Positions 54,019 through 64,000 of a stretch of 64,000 bases of DNA are shown piece after piece. Each line of letters begins with the position of its first letter. Position 1 is the first letter of the stretch. Made by a program: the position numbers and the translations under genes. Under the pieces are notes generated by a model. The model saw only the letters and a list, made by a program, of their open reading frames with translations, did no database searches and was not told where the DNA came from. Origin of the DNA: Dactylonectria macrodidyma (taxonomy: Eukaryota; Ascomycota; Sordariomycetes; Hypocreales; Nectriaceae); assembly GCA_020744425.1 (NCBI GenBank), contig JAGMUV010000048.1, positions 186,001 through 250,000 of the forward strand, read 5' to 3'.

Positions 54019-56276
54019 CTTTGGTACCTTGTTGCATCACTTGACTTGCCAGGTATACCCGAAAAGGCGGGCCGTCCCGGTTTGCGAGTCTTCAGCAGCC
54101 CTGGTTAGACGAACTGGCTTGAGCCGCAGACTCCGACTTGAACACACTCAAACCCCATCCCGAGATATCCCTCGGCTGTATTAAACAATCTCAAGCCACT
54201 TGGGAAACGCCTCGCCGCGCATTATACTATTTATACAGTATTAGAGTAAATAGCTCACTAGAGCTACTAAGTGTAAGATTTTTAAACACTTAACATAAGA
54301 GCTAGCTAGGCTAAGAAATGTATAAGCTATACTAATATTAATAATTTCAGTAGTAATTAGCGCTCTAATTAATTAAGTATGTAGTAATGCGATTTATATA
54401 CTCAAGCTTTTTCTCCTGCTTATACAAGTTACTAACAATTTTCCTATTAAGGCTTAGGTAAAAAGACATAGTGGCCTTAGACTGAAGCTAAAGCCAGCGA
54501 GAAAAAACATGACTATAAAAGCGGGAGACTTCTAGCAGTAGTAAGCCCGCGACTTCTACAATGTGATAAGGGAGCGCCAGGATGTCTGAGAGGAGCCAGT
54601 GGCGCGACTTGAAGCCGGCCTCGTACTAGGCCGAGGTAATAGCAAAGCTTGATGAAGGGTCGGGCTCAACGTCAGTCTCGTCAGCGCACTAATAGCCGGA
54701 TTGGGCAGTCCCGAGCCATAGGCGACCCCGAGGTGAGCAGGTGTGCTCTGTCTTGCTTCCATCTCCGTAAGGCCAATCGCTGAAGCTTGCTGGCCGCGTG
54801 GGTTATCATGGCTAGGGTCGGGAGAGGTGCTTATCGGGCCGTCCACGACCGTTACGGAAACATTAGCTAGGGCCTTAAGGCCGAAGCCATTCAGACTAGA
54901 AACGGTAGTGACAATAGCAGACATAACAAACCAGCGGGCTGGATATCACCACAACTGGCGCGGCGAGTTCACAACAAGATATAAGGTAGTTCATATCAAG
55001 AAATGTTGACTTGGCTTTTCTATTAATGTTCCTACATCACTATTATATGTTACTGTACTCCCTATCTGCTAGGTAGCTAAATGAGGTATGCTTGTAGAAG
55101 GAAGATGCAACCTAAAAATCGAGGAGAGAGGCGTCAGCCACCGTCGCCTCGCTTCTTCAAGCACTATGAATAGTGAGGGTAGTGGCATTAGTTCCCCCGA
55201 TAACACAGCCACCCGCTGATCCCACACTACTCAGCCTCATTGGTTCAAGCCTTATAACCTATGATTTCATACCTAATCACAATATAACCCGGATCATCAT
55301 TTAGCGAAATGGCTCTCGACGGTTACATTCCAGAAGACACTCCCTCAGTAGAACGGATACCTGACTCCATAACGCACGTTCTGATTCTTAAGTTGTGGTT
55401 GTTGGTTCAAGATACAGTGCTCTCTGAATGCATCAACTGTAGGTCAGAATCCGGTTCCGAGAAAATTTCAAGAAATAGACGGGTTTAGAAAGTTCGAAAA
55501 TGAAATTAAGTGCCGCAGTTACTACATTGAAAGGATCTAGCACTTAGTATAGAGTACCTTAGGCCCTGTGTTGCAGACTCCTCTATGAAATAGAAATTTG
55601 TATGTCTGCTTAGACTCTGAGCTCAATTACCATCCATATAAATAGGTGACGATATGCGTCTGACTCAAGCGGGCTCCATTTTTTTTATACCGGCTGATAA
55701 TCCTAAAAATAAGCTTAGCAAGAGCCCAACAGTTGACCTTGAATTTGCAGTGAAACAGCTTGATGTTTCCGCCGGGGAAGCCCGAATAATCCATATCAGT
55801 CTCGCCCCAGTCCATATTGTCAACAGCGGTCACACAGAAACAGACAGCCTACAATCAGCATGGGTAGTGAAGGCGACAAACCTAGACTAGTTGAATTGAT
55901 GGAAGGCGGGACAGGATATAGCAGCACCGCTGCTCCACGTAGAGCAAAGAAATGAAGGCCGCCCAGGGAGCTGCTTTAAGAATCTCGATGCCATTGCCGT
56001 TGGTGTTACAATAATACCACAACTAGGGCAGACTCTCTGTGTTGCTGAGCGCTCAGGACCGTCACTGCATGTGCCCGTCAGAAACCCGGAAAAGCACCAG
56101 TATCCCCTAATTGGAGTGTGCTGGCCGATGTGGGCGTTGGAAGCCAGGATACCGTATTGCTTGCCACTACCGCATATATATACACGGTGACCACTCATGA
56201 TAGGCTTCACCTTTTTCTCATCCTCTTATCTATCCTTCCTCTCCCCCTTCCGCTTCAAGTCTCCATAGCCAAGTCC
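54019..56276. other. Gene-free stretch, partly AT-rich
   Basis: 54230-54480 is AT-rich. The minus-strand frame 54924-54556 is Ser/Pro-rich with no family match, and 55654-55890 plus is not recognised. A coding-like ATG at 55309 leads to a frame that soon stops. Confidence 0.45.
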
Positions 56277-56633
56277 TCAAAGTTTACATTCACAGTCGCA
56301 GGCACACCAGCCAAGCCAGCACTCATCCTTCCTGATATTTGAATTAATCGCAGTGCACTTATAACCCTTGGCCGTAGCCTCGGCCTCGCACGTGTCGAGG
56401 CATCGGCCGCCGCCCCAGTTGGTCTTGCAGCCGCCCGAGGCCTGCCAAGTCTTGCTCGCTCTTGTTTCTAGGATCGCAGGTGTGCTTTTTTGAGATCGAA
56501 CAAAGGAGCCTGCCAGCAAGCGCGAACCGGACATGCAAGTTTCTAGGATCGCGAGATCGGCGTCGACGGCAGGGTAGGAGGGCATGGCGGCGGCGGCAGT
56601 CGCCAGGATGGGGAAGAGGAACCTCGGTTGCAT
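56277..56633 (-). CDS. Small secreted cysteine-rich protein
   Basis: 118 aa from ATG 56633; a longer upstream in-frame start would add a Pro-rich low-complexity leader and hide the signal peptide. Signal peptide MQPRFLFPILATAAAAMPSY, mature region of about 95 residues. Ten cysteines are found after the signal peptide, nine of them in the last 50 residues (GGCKTN, GRCLDTCEAE, YKCTA, ECWLGWCACDCECKL). The dense C-terminal cluster implies a disulphide-locked fold, such as a secreted effector or antimicrobial-type peptide. No enzyme motif. The gene stands alone between gene-poor stretches. A defined target cannot be given. Confidence 0.65.
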   Translation of the reverse strand: MQPRFLFPILATAAAAMPSYPAVDADLAILETCMSGSRLLAGSFVRSQKSTPAILETRASKTWQASGGCKTNWGGGRCLDTCEAEATAKGYKCTAINSNIRKDECWLGWCACDCECKL

Positions 56634-56710
56634 GTTGGTAGCGGTGTGTTCGCTTGTTGGTGATGACGGTGTGATGAGCGACAACGGATGATTGAGAAGC
56701 GATGAAGGGA

Positions 56711-56732
56711 GGGGGGGGGGGGGGGGGGGGGG
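56711..56732. repeat. Homopolymer tract, 22 G (22 C on the minus strand)
   Basis: Lies 78 nt upstream of the ATG of the small secreted protein, in its likely 5' UTR or promoter. Length is prone to slippage and to sequencing error. Confidence 0.85.
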
Positions 56733-59460
56733 ATGCCTTTTATGCTTTTGCGGGTTGTCCCAGAGATTATTAATGCCTCCGTCTTGTTTCCACCTTTGCT
56801 TCCCATCATGCTCCCTTCTTGGCCTTGGTACCTTTCGAACCGACGGGTGGGAATGCTGACCCGACAAGTGTCAATGTTACATTGAAAATGGAGTTTTACT
56901 CGACTGGAAGAGGATCCCTTGGCTTCGCTATTGCCCAATACGGTTCCCGCATACATACCCCCATTAGCTAGCGCTATCCCGCCCCACCGACAAGCCGTGC
57001 CGGCCCGCGTTTTGCGGTGCGTGCTGATCCTGCATGGATATGAATGTCTCCCCTGCTTTGGGCAGTAATTCAAAGGGCATCTGCTACCCCCGCCAAAAAT
57101 GACAATAAACAGTTTACAATTTGAAATGGAAAACCGTGAACTCAGTGTCAAACCATGGACACCGTACCTGCAGGTTGGTCCACATTTAGTTTGATTGACG
57201 TTGAAAGGGGTCACGGGCTCAATGAAGGCTTGGCTTTGCGGCTCAAGTTCAACTCCGAAAACCGACTTCTAGACTGGAGGTTGGAGGCTTGATCACGCTG
57301 GACATGTCCCAACGTTTTACGAATTGGCTTCACCAGGTAAGGCAAAACAAAGGCGAGGGGGACAGCGGTGCAGGTAGGTACGGTCCTGTGCCGGTTGACG
57401 AGCATAGGAAACAAAGTTCAAGCTAAAACAATGGTCAGTTTGCCTAAATTCGCAATCTCATCGGCCCTTCTGACAATGGGTGAAGATGTCTTTTGTGGGA
57501 GTGAGCGTTTGGTGGAAGCTCCGGAGTCTGGCACGAGTTTCCACACCATCCGCCATACCACAATCCTCTCTGAGCTGCCTAGAATACGCACTCTAAACAC
57601 CCCATGCTTTAGTTATGTCTGAAACAGACTAACTTAAGAGGTTCTAGGTAACTAATCAATTTAGGCAACAGGGGCCCATCCAGCATATGCGAGTTAAGAA
57701 CCTGACATGGCTGGGCACTGCGTCGCGCTTTTCAGCCCGTCGAGTAGTGCGCGCGCATTTGCCTACAGAGGGTTACCAACAACACCATGGATATGAGTGG
57801 AGGGCTTGAGTTGAAAAGCAAAGGCCGAGGGATGCTTAGGTTGGACCCCAGCGGGATCCGAACCAACTATCTCCGTGACGAAATTAGGCAACAAGGTTGT
57901 TTGGGCAAGTTTGGGCGCTCGTATATGCAATGATCGCCCACACGTTTCATTGGGCTTTGACCGGAGCCTAAGTTACCTTCCCAGCCTTCTCTAGCTTATC
58001 TCGGATCTTTCACATTAAAATAGAAATTCTCCACTTACTGGTTTGGGAACCCCTTGGCAAAGATGGTCGCTAATGATCGATGGCAAGGTCACGTATCAGA
58101 CAGGATGAATTAGTTAATACAGCTTGATGATAATAGAATGTCTTGTCTTATTCGTCTAACACACTGAAGGAGCCAGGAAGGCGAATATTGACCAAACCAG
58201 GCAATATGATTTCTATTGGAAAGCCCAGAAGAAAAGGATTCTTATCATGACTAGGCATAGAAGAAAGCAGGTCAGCGCTTTGAATATTTTCGACATGTGT
58301 ATCCGTATTTGTGTGATAATTCACAAGATGGATACGTCCTAGGCACGGGTCTTAGGTAATATGAATCACGGCAGCCTGAATCCTGATAGACAAGAAACCA
58401 ACATGAATATCCACCGTGCAGGTTATTGGCAGGAAGCAGCAGCATCGTATGAATGAACACACCCCTTTGCAATGCTGGTTCTCCACGGATAGGGATGCCG
58501 CTCGTCAGACTCTCCCGTGCGGGATTCGGTCCATCCTGCTTGCCGCTCGACTGCCCAACCACGGGCACAACACCAGGACGCCTACCGTTCAACAGCAAGG
58601 AGAGGACGGGGTCGGGGCAAGGTGATGCAGCACGCGGCGGTCATGGGACGATCCTTAATTCGGGGCGTCTGTCAGGGCCGTCATCGCTCCCCTGGCGCTC
58701 AATTCGCCCCGCCATTACAGCGGTGGACTCGCCTAGATTAGCGGCGATTCTAGAGATATGGGTATGACAGGGTTGCTCGCGCAATGAACTATAAACGGCT
58801 AGTTGGAGAATAACAGGCCGGGGTCACAGACGCTAGTTCTTGCATATTGACAACCAGCATTAGCATCCTACTACGTAGCAGAGACGAGGGGCTTGCTGGC
58901 TGAGGATGGATGCATAACTGCCAGCCCAGCAAGATTGCTCCTCCAGGGCTGCGGTGAAGGGGGCGAAAGGGCCTGGCAGTGGCAGTATATGGACGACATA
59001 ATAAAAGACTAGTAATCACCCAGCTTTTATGACACAAAATCATTAAATCATCATTCCTATCCACAGTTTTCAAGTATCTGCTTCAAGTATCTGCATGTGT
59101 TGAGATGTTTCCAAGCATCTTCCGACTCTGGCCTGCGGCCCTCCTTTTTCCTATCGTTCAGGGTCTCTCAGTCAAAGTTACCCAAGATTTCCCTTTAGGC
59201 TCCGAAGTTGAAAATCTCGCACTACAGCCCTCCGGATCTATTCTAGCCACTGTTTACACTTTCCCTTATATTTACTAAGTTAATATATCTAAATATTCAA
59301 TGCTAAAGCTTTTATATACCTTTTATAATATAAGCAGCGCTTATAGCATTACTATATTATTAGAGCTTAAAATATATTTTATTATTACTAATAACTTCTT
59401 ATTCTAAGCCTTCTTTCCTATACTTAAATTATATATAATTTACTATCTATCCTTTAGTAA
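56733..59460. other. Long gene-poor stretch
   Basis: No frame has recognisable features (checked 57368-57622, 58272-58767, 58789-59073). From 59260 the sequence becomes strongly AT-rich. A tRNA-like segment near 57850 was rejected. Confidence 0.45.
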
Positions 59461-60322
59461 GTAACGTACATAATAAGCATGCCGATTAAATAAGTATACC
59501 GGTCACTTATATTTTATACCTTAAATTACAATTTTTAAAAATTTCTTAAAAATCCGAACTATACTTAAAATATCTAAAACTTAACATATAACGTGTATGA
59601 TAAGCATGCCGGTCAAACAAGCTTGCCGGTCACTCATACTGTACAGCTAAAAGTAAAAATATTAGATTTTCGAAAACGGGCTATATAACTATTAAAAATA
59701 TAAAAAAAGCATTTTTAGATATTTAAAGAAAAAGAAAATAGTATAGGATTTTTCTTAAATTTTTAGCTAGCTTATTATATATAAAAATATGAAGGTACAC
59801 AGTGCGAATAGGCTTTTTCTTAATAACTTTATAGAAAAAAATAAATAAAGTTTTATAAAATCTTCTTAAATATTATATTATATAATTAACCTATGTTTTA
59901 AGTTTTAGCTATTTTAGGCCTAGTTCTAATTTTTAAGAATTTTTTAAAAATTACAATTTAAGGTATAAAATGCAAGTAACCGGTATACTTATTTGACTAG
60001 CATGCTTATTATGTACGTTAGGCTAATTATATAATAACTTATATAAAAACTTCTTATAAAATTTTACTTATTTTTTTTAATAAAGTTATTAAGAAAAAAC
60101 CTATTCGTACTATGTACTTTCTTAATTTTATATATAATATGCTAATTAAAAATTTAAGAAAATTACTATACTATTTTCTTTTTCTTTAAATATCTAAAAA
60201 TGATTTTTTTATATTTTTAATAATTATATAGCCTGTTTTAAAAATCTGATATTATTGCTTTTAGCTGTATTGTATGAGTGTCTGGCAAGCTTGTTTAACT
60301 GGCATGCTTATTATATACGTTA
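59461..60322. repeat. Interleaved inverted repeat, order P-Q-P'-Q', AT-rich
   Basis: P (59461-59588) matches the reverse complement of 59890-60020. Q (59588-59889) matches the reverse complement of 60030-60322. P and Q begin alike (TAACGTACATAATAAGCATG and TAACGTGTATGATAAGCATG), and both P' and Q' end with CATGCTTATTATRTACGTTA. The ends look like terminal inverted repeats of two overlapping copies of one element. Identity is high apart from C/T and G/A differences. Confidence 0.75.
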
Positions 60323-61339
60323 TAGTAAACTAATTATTAAAGAACTTACTGAAACGACCTTAGCGGACGAGGAAGAAACCACACCCAAATGGCTAGCTAT
60401 CTTTCTGGGGCCAATCGTGACTGACGCCGTCTCGCCGCCTCTAGCAGAGGTCGGCAGCGGCTGCTTCCAGCACTACCGCAGGTGAAGATGACAGGCCGGT
60501 CTCTTCAAGATAGCTAGGAAAGTGTCTAATTAGACGCTTTATTGGGTTGGATCGCCGCTGTGGATTGTGGCAAGGCTTGAAAAGATGAAGGTTGCAGCGG
60601 CAGATCCGGGCTTGGGTGGAAGACCGCGGACGCGGTCGGTCGGCTCGCAGGAAAAGGGCGTATTCGGCCGGATTCAAAGAGGTCTGATAGAAAGCAGGAA
60701 ATCCGCAATGAAATTGATAGTCATACAGTCTAGAAAATAACAGTGCCGTCCAGTCCCGCAGCTGAGAGGCTTCTCTGCCTCCCCAGCTATTAAAGCTGAC
60801 GTTCCTGATGATGGTCTTGTTCCTTGAAAAAATCCCCAGAAAATCCCGATGTCACGGCCTAGGTTCCTACCAGGCGGTCAGGAACGGCAGAACGATAGGA
60901 CCCGCATCTGGCTCAGACTAATAGCATGGCCCTGCCCCAGGACTGACGCCCTACTAGGACTAATAGCGACAGTCCAGGACTAATAGCAGTCCTCCAGGTA
61001 GGATAGTAGTCTACTTAGTATATAGTTATCTGAGAAGTGTATATTTAGTATAGGCAGCTCCTTAGCTATTAATATAACTTAATTATATTAAGTATATTCT
61101 ACTTTACTATTACTAGATATAATAAGCATTATTTAATCTTAACTCGCCTAATTACTTTATTATATAAACCCTTAGATTAGGACTTAGTATATACTAGCCT
61201 TATGAGGATAGTGTATTAACCTAATTATTATATATTAATAGCTCTTATTTACTATATTACTTATATTAAGCTTAAATAATATTAAATTACTATAATAGCT
61301 TTACTTATTATACTTAGTTTAACTCTATTCTCCTTCTAT
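60323..61339. other. GC-richer island and probable LTR upstream of the gag remnant
   Basis: 60340-60780 is GC-richer with no recognised gene. From about 60851 (TGTCACGGCCTAGGTTCC) the sequence looks like the start of a gypsy-type LTR. GGACTAATAGC is repeated near 60957 and 60975. Confidence 0.4.
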
Positions 61340-62650
61340 TAGCTAATAGGCAAACTACTTATCCTAGTCTTAATAGATATAAATAATAAAGAAGAAATCA
61401 TTATACTTATAAGTCATAAAGTAGAAGTATATAAGCTAGAGTAATATAATAAATGACTTAATAATATATTTAATAACCTTACTAAAGCCTCTTATAAGGA
61501 TGCTATTAAGAAGTAAGGATAAATTAATAACTTGAATAACTAAGTTAAAGCACTTATAGATAAACTTAAGAGGCTTACTAAGGCCTCTAAGAAATAAACC
61601 AGCTTCTATAAAGACTATATTAAGAACCTAGCCTCTAATTTAGTAATAGGAAAAGACGCTAGAGAAATCCTTAAACTAAGACAACTGGACCCCTATAACA
61701 GATCTATAGCTATGCTCTAAGGATTCTTAACACAGCTCAGGGCCTACTAGTTATATTATTTAACTCAGTTTATTACTAATAATACTAAAGTCTAGCATAC
61801 TATAAGGTTCCTTAAGGATAAAGCTTTCTAATAGTTTAAACTTATTATAAAGGACTATATTAATTATATCTACGCTAATAGAAAAGAAGAAACTAGGGCT
61901 ATTTATAGAAGCTATAAAGTCTTTAAATATAAGCTTAAAAGCGCTTTCAGACTCTAGGATAAGAAACGAGTAGTAGAACAGCAAATCCAGAAACTCTATT
62001 AAAAAGGAGCAGTATCTATATATATAGCCAAATACTGTAACCTTACCTTATGACTTAACTAAGGAGAAGAAGGATATATAGTAAGCTTTTATAAAGGGTT
62101 AAAGTCTAATATTAAAGACATAATAGTTAGGAAAACTAAGCTTACTATATATAATAGACTAGTATAACTTACTATAGAAATCAATAACTAGTAATTTAAA
62201 AGATAATAGGAAAAGAAGGCTAAGAAGTCTAGAAGATCTTACACCCTATAATAGAAGAATAGAGGAAACTATACAAACTATAAGAAGAAATAACAAACGG
62301 ATACCTCTTATAGAATAGACTTAGGCCCTATAAATATTAGGATAGTTAAGAAAGACTACTCTAAGGTCCTCTATTAGAACTACAGCGTCCTAGGATATAC
62401 TTCTTATAAATACTAAAAGCCTAAAACTGACTAATAATTCAAACTAGTATTAGAAAGTAAGAAAAAGGTAGGATAAGTTAGCTAATAAGAAGAAGAACCC
62501 TAAATAGGTAAGAAAATAGTTATAATAGCTAGAGCAGATTATAATAATATGGGGATTTTATCTAATAAAATCACCCCCCTTATAAATAAAGAACTTAAAA
62601 GTAAAGAAATACTTAAAGGTAAAACCTATAAAGAAGGAAAGCTAAGCTAG
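61340..62650 (+). mobile_element. RIP-degraded Ty3/gypsy retrotransposon, gag remnant
   Basis: Reading TAG as a lost Gln gives a gag order: LKLRQLDPYNRSIAM, FLTQLRAY, FITNNTKV and HTIRFLKDKAF, then LIIKDYINYIYANRKEETRA and GAVSIYIAKYCNLTL. It ends in a zinc-knuckle-like NYSVLGYTSYKY whose Cys have become Tyr. No protease or polymerase follows; the sequence passes into LTR-like DNA near 62886. Confidence 0.7.
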
Positions 62651-62885
62651 AAGATAGAAAAAGAATGATAAGTACCCTTCGAAGATTGATAGAAGGGTAT
62701 GACTTTTAATATTAATAATATCTTAATGCTTTAAACACTAGTTCTATTACCTTTAAGGCTAAAGAAAGAAGGATTACTTCATAGTACTATTAGAAAGATT
62801 AATATAATTAGAAAGAGTAAGGAAATCCGAAAGAAAGATACCTTTAAGTATATTTAACTAATAGTAGAAATAATAGATAAAGAAT

Positions 62886-63430
62886 GTAACGGTCGTGTTC
62901 CCAGGCTAGGCTATACGGGGTATAGGGTAGCTTGGAAAGGGTTCCTAAGGGATAGACCAGGGTCTATATTAGCAGAACAGTTAGGTCATACTTACTAAGC
63001 AGTAATTATAGTATTACATTAGGTAATAGTCAATATATGATAATATGTAGTAATCAGAGTAGATTAAGGTAATTAAGTTATATTAATAGCTAAGGAGCTA
63101 GTATCTTAGTAATAGCCAGTTCTTTAGGTTTATATACTATATAGTATAAGGTCTGATTACTTATATTATAAGGGCGATCGTAGTAATTGTAGAAGTGATT
63201 ATAGTGATTATAGGAGTGATTATAGTGATCGTTTTATAGTTTGTAGTGATTGTTTGTAATTAGTAAGAAATTTGTAGGGGCTATGTAATGCTAGGCGTCT
63301 ATTATTATACGGGTTATGATATAATATCTCCCTTCTGTTAGTCCTTGTCCCTAAGGCCTATAAGTCGGCTGTCTTAAGTTTCTCCCTAGTTTATCTAACC
63401 TTCCTTTATAATTATTTTTCTATAATGCTA
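62886..63430. repeat. LTR-like stretch with short GATTATAGTGAT tandem units
   Basis: Starts TGTAACGGTCGTGTTCCC after a purine-rich tract. 63176-63235 holds about four degenerate AGTGATTATA units. No coding potential. Confidence 0.45.
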
Positions 63431-63439
63431 ATAGTATGT

Positions 63440-64000
63440 TGAAAGTGAAATCACAGTCTGCTGCGCGCTATTACTGTCTTTATGAACTTATTAAAGAAAT
63501 GGGCTCTGAGGTTATTGAGTGCTTAAATTGCGCTTAATAGAAATTAAAGTGTAAAATGCTTAAGGGCATTTCCCGTTATTCTGAGTGCGTTCGTTGCGGT
63601 CATTCTTATGATGGTTTAGGGGAGTCGATCTCTATATGTAAGTGCCTATTTCTATCTTACCTAACTCTTGCCTATGCTAACCGGACAGCTTTCCGTTTAA
63701 TGGCTAAGAAATGTCGCTTAGAGTCTGAAGAGGAGTAAGTAGAAGAGGAGTTAATAGAGTTATAATAGTAAATGAATGAGCGTTTATCTTATCTAATGTG
63801 GCTTTATTATTAATGAAAATAGCTTTAAGAGAGAGGCGTGGAGATAGTGCATTAGGGTCTTCGTTCTCTGGATGAGCTGGATGAGGTGGAGCGCTAAGAG
63901 GCTAATGTAGTTATCGAGGTCTAGGCCTATGGTGGGGTGGATGTAATTAATTGGTCTACTATGTTTGATTTTAGTACTGCTTCTTCGTCTTCTAGTATTG
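63440..64000 (+). mobile_element. Decayed repeat-associated ORF with CxxC clusters, runs off the window
   Basis: The frame encodes SAARYYCLYELIKEMGSEVI, then ECLNC, two TAA/TAG stops, CKMLKGISRYSECVRCGHSY, and later SLDELDEVER and YGGVDVINWSTMFDFSTASS, with stops in between. This order matches a fungal protein family with paired CxxC motifs and a coiled coil that is abundant in repeat-rich genomes. Stops sit at expected Gln or Arg positions. Confidence 0.65.

Noticed and set aside
54556..54924. Minus-strand 122-aa open frame
   Set aside because: Ser/Pro/Ala-rich composition without recognisable motifs; kept only as part of a gene-free stretch.
57838..57910. tRNA-like T-arm on the minus strand (GGTTCGGATCC)
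   Set aside because: Position 58 is G instead of A, the T-stem does not pair and no acceptor stem could be drawn.
58272..58767. Overlapping frames on both strands
   Set aside because: No conserved motif; typical chance frames in GC-richer sequence.
63176..63235. Short regular repeats resembling a CRISPR array
   Set aside because: Units are about 12 bp, degenerate and adjacent without spacers, in a eukaryotic genome.

Overview
This window is nuclear DNA of a filamentous ascomycete (Pezizomycotina). The evidence is short (about 50-75 nt) GT-AG introns that restore conserved protein families, Zn2Cys6 and NACHT-ankyrin (STAND/NLR) genes, SAT4/rhodopsin-type and allantoate-permease-type membrane proteins, Tad1-like LINE and gypsy-like retroelement remains, and AT-rich blocks in which glutamine and arginine codons have become TAG, TAA or TGA. 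That last pattern is typical of RIP-like C-to-T mutation. I cannot name genus or species from the sequence alone.

Layout. (1) Bases 1-5200 hold a TPR-repeat gene running off the left edge, a divergent 722-aa caspase-like (C14) protease with His and Cys dyad residues, and a convergent 322-aa protein that I read as gasdermin-like, with an acidic poly-Glu tail. Together they look like a candidate fungal regulated-cell-death module. (2) 6761-18202 is a compact metabolic cluster: FAD amine oxidase (sarcosine-oxidase type), a nine-exon MFS transporter, a Rieske non-heme iron oxygenase, a Zn2Cys6 regulator and a PLP enzyme of the cystathionine gamma-synthase fold. It suggests catabolism of an N-methylated or other small amine-type compound. 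(3) 19404-20826 encodes a secreted endonuclease/exonuclease/phosphatase-fold protein fused to a jacalin-like domain. (4) 21590-24455 has a decayed LINE ORF1 and a SAT4/rhodopsin-type membrane protein. (5) 26168-29174 has a truncated argininosuccinate-lyase-like pseudogene and a 618-aa membrane protein. (6) 31683-36707 has a decayed TPR fragment and an intact NACHT-ankyrin NLR. (7) 37313-42323 has a dead Myb/SANT-type gene, a dead MFS fragment and an intact F-box-like protein. (8) 44396-46371 is a secreted S28 serine peptidase. (9) 47554-54018 mixes LINE fragments, one intact two-TM membrane protein and a decayed NACHT-ankyrin gene. (10) 56277-56633 is a small secreted cysteine-rich protein. 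(11) 59461-64000 is AT-rich repeat land, with an unusual interleaved inverted repeat, a decayed gypsy gag and another decayed repeat-associated ORF that runs off the right edge.

The left third is gene-dense. The right half is repeat-rich, with islands of intact secreted, membrane and recognition-type genes, a pattern typical of an accessory or subtelomeric fungal region. Exon structures below were built by hand by requiring GT-AG borders and a conserved reading frame across each junction. For every spliced gene listed as complete the exon lengths sum to a multiple of three, but transcripts are needed to confirm them.
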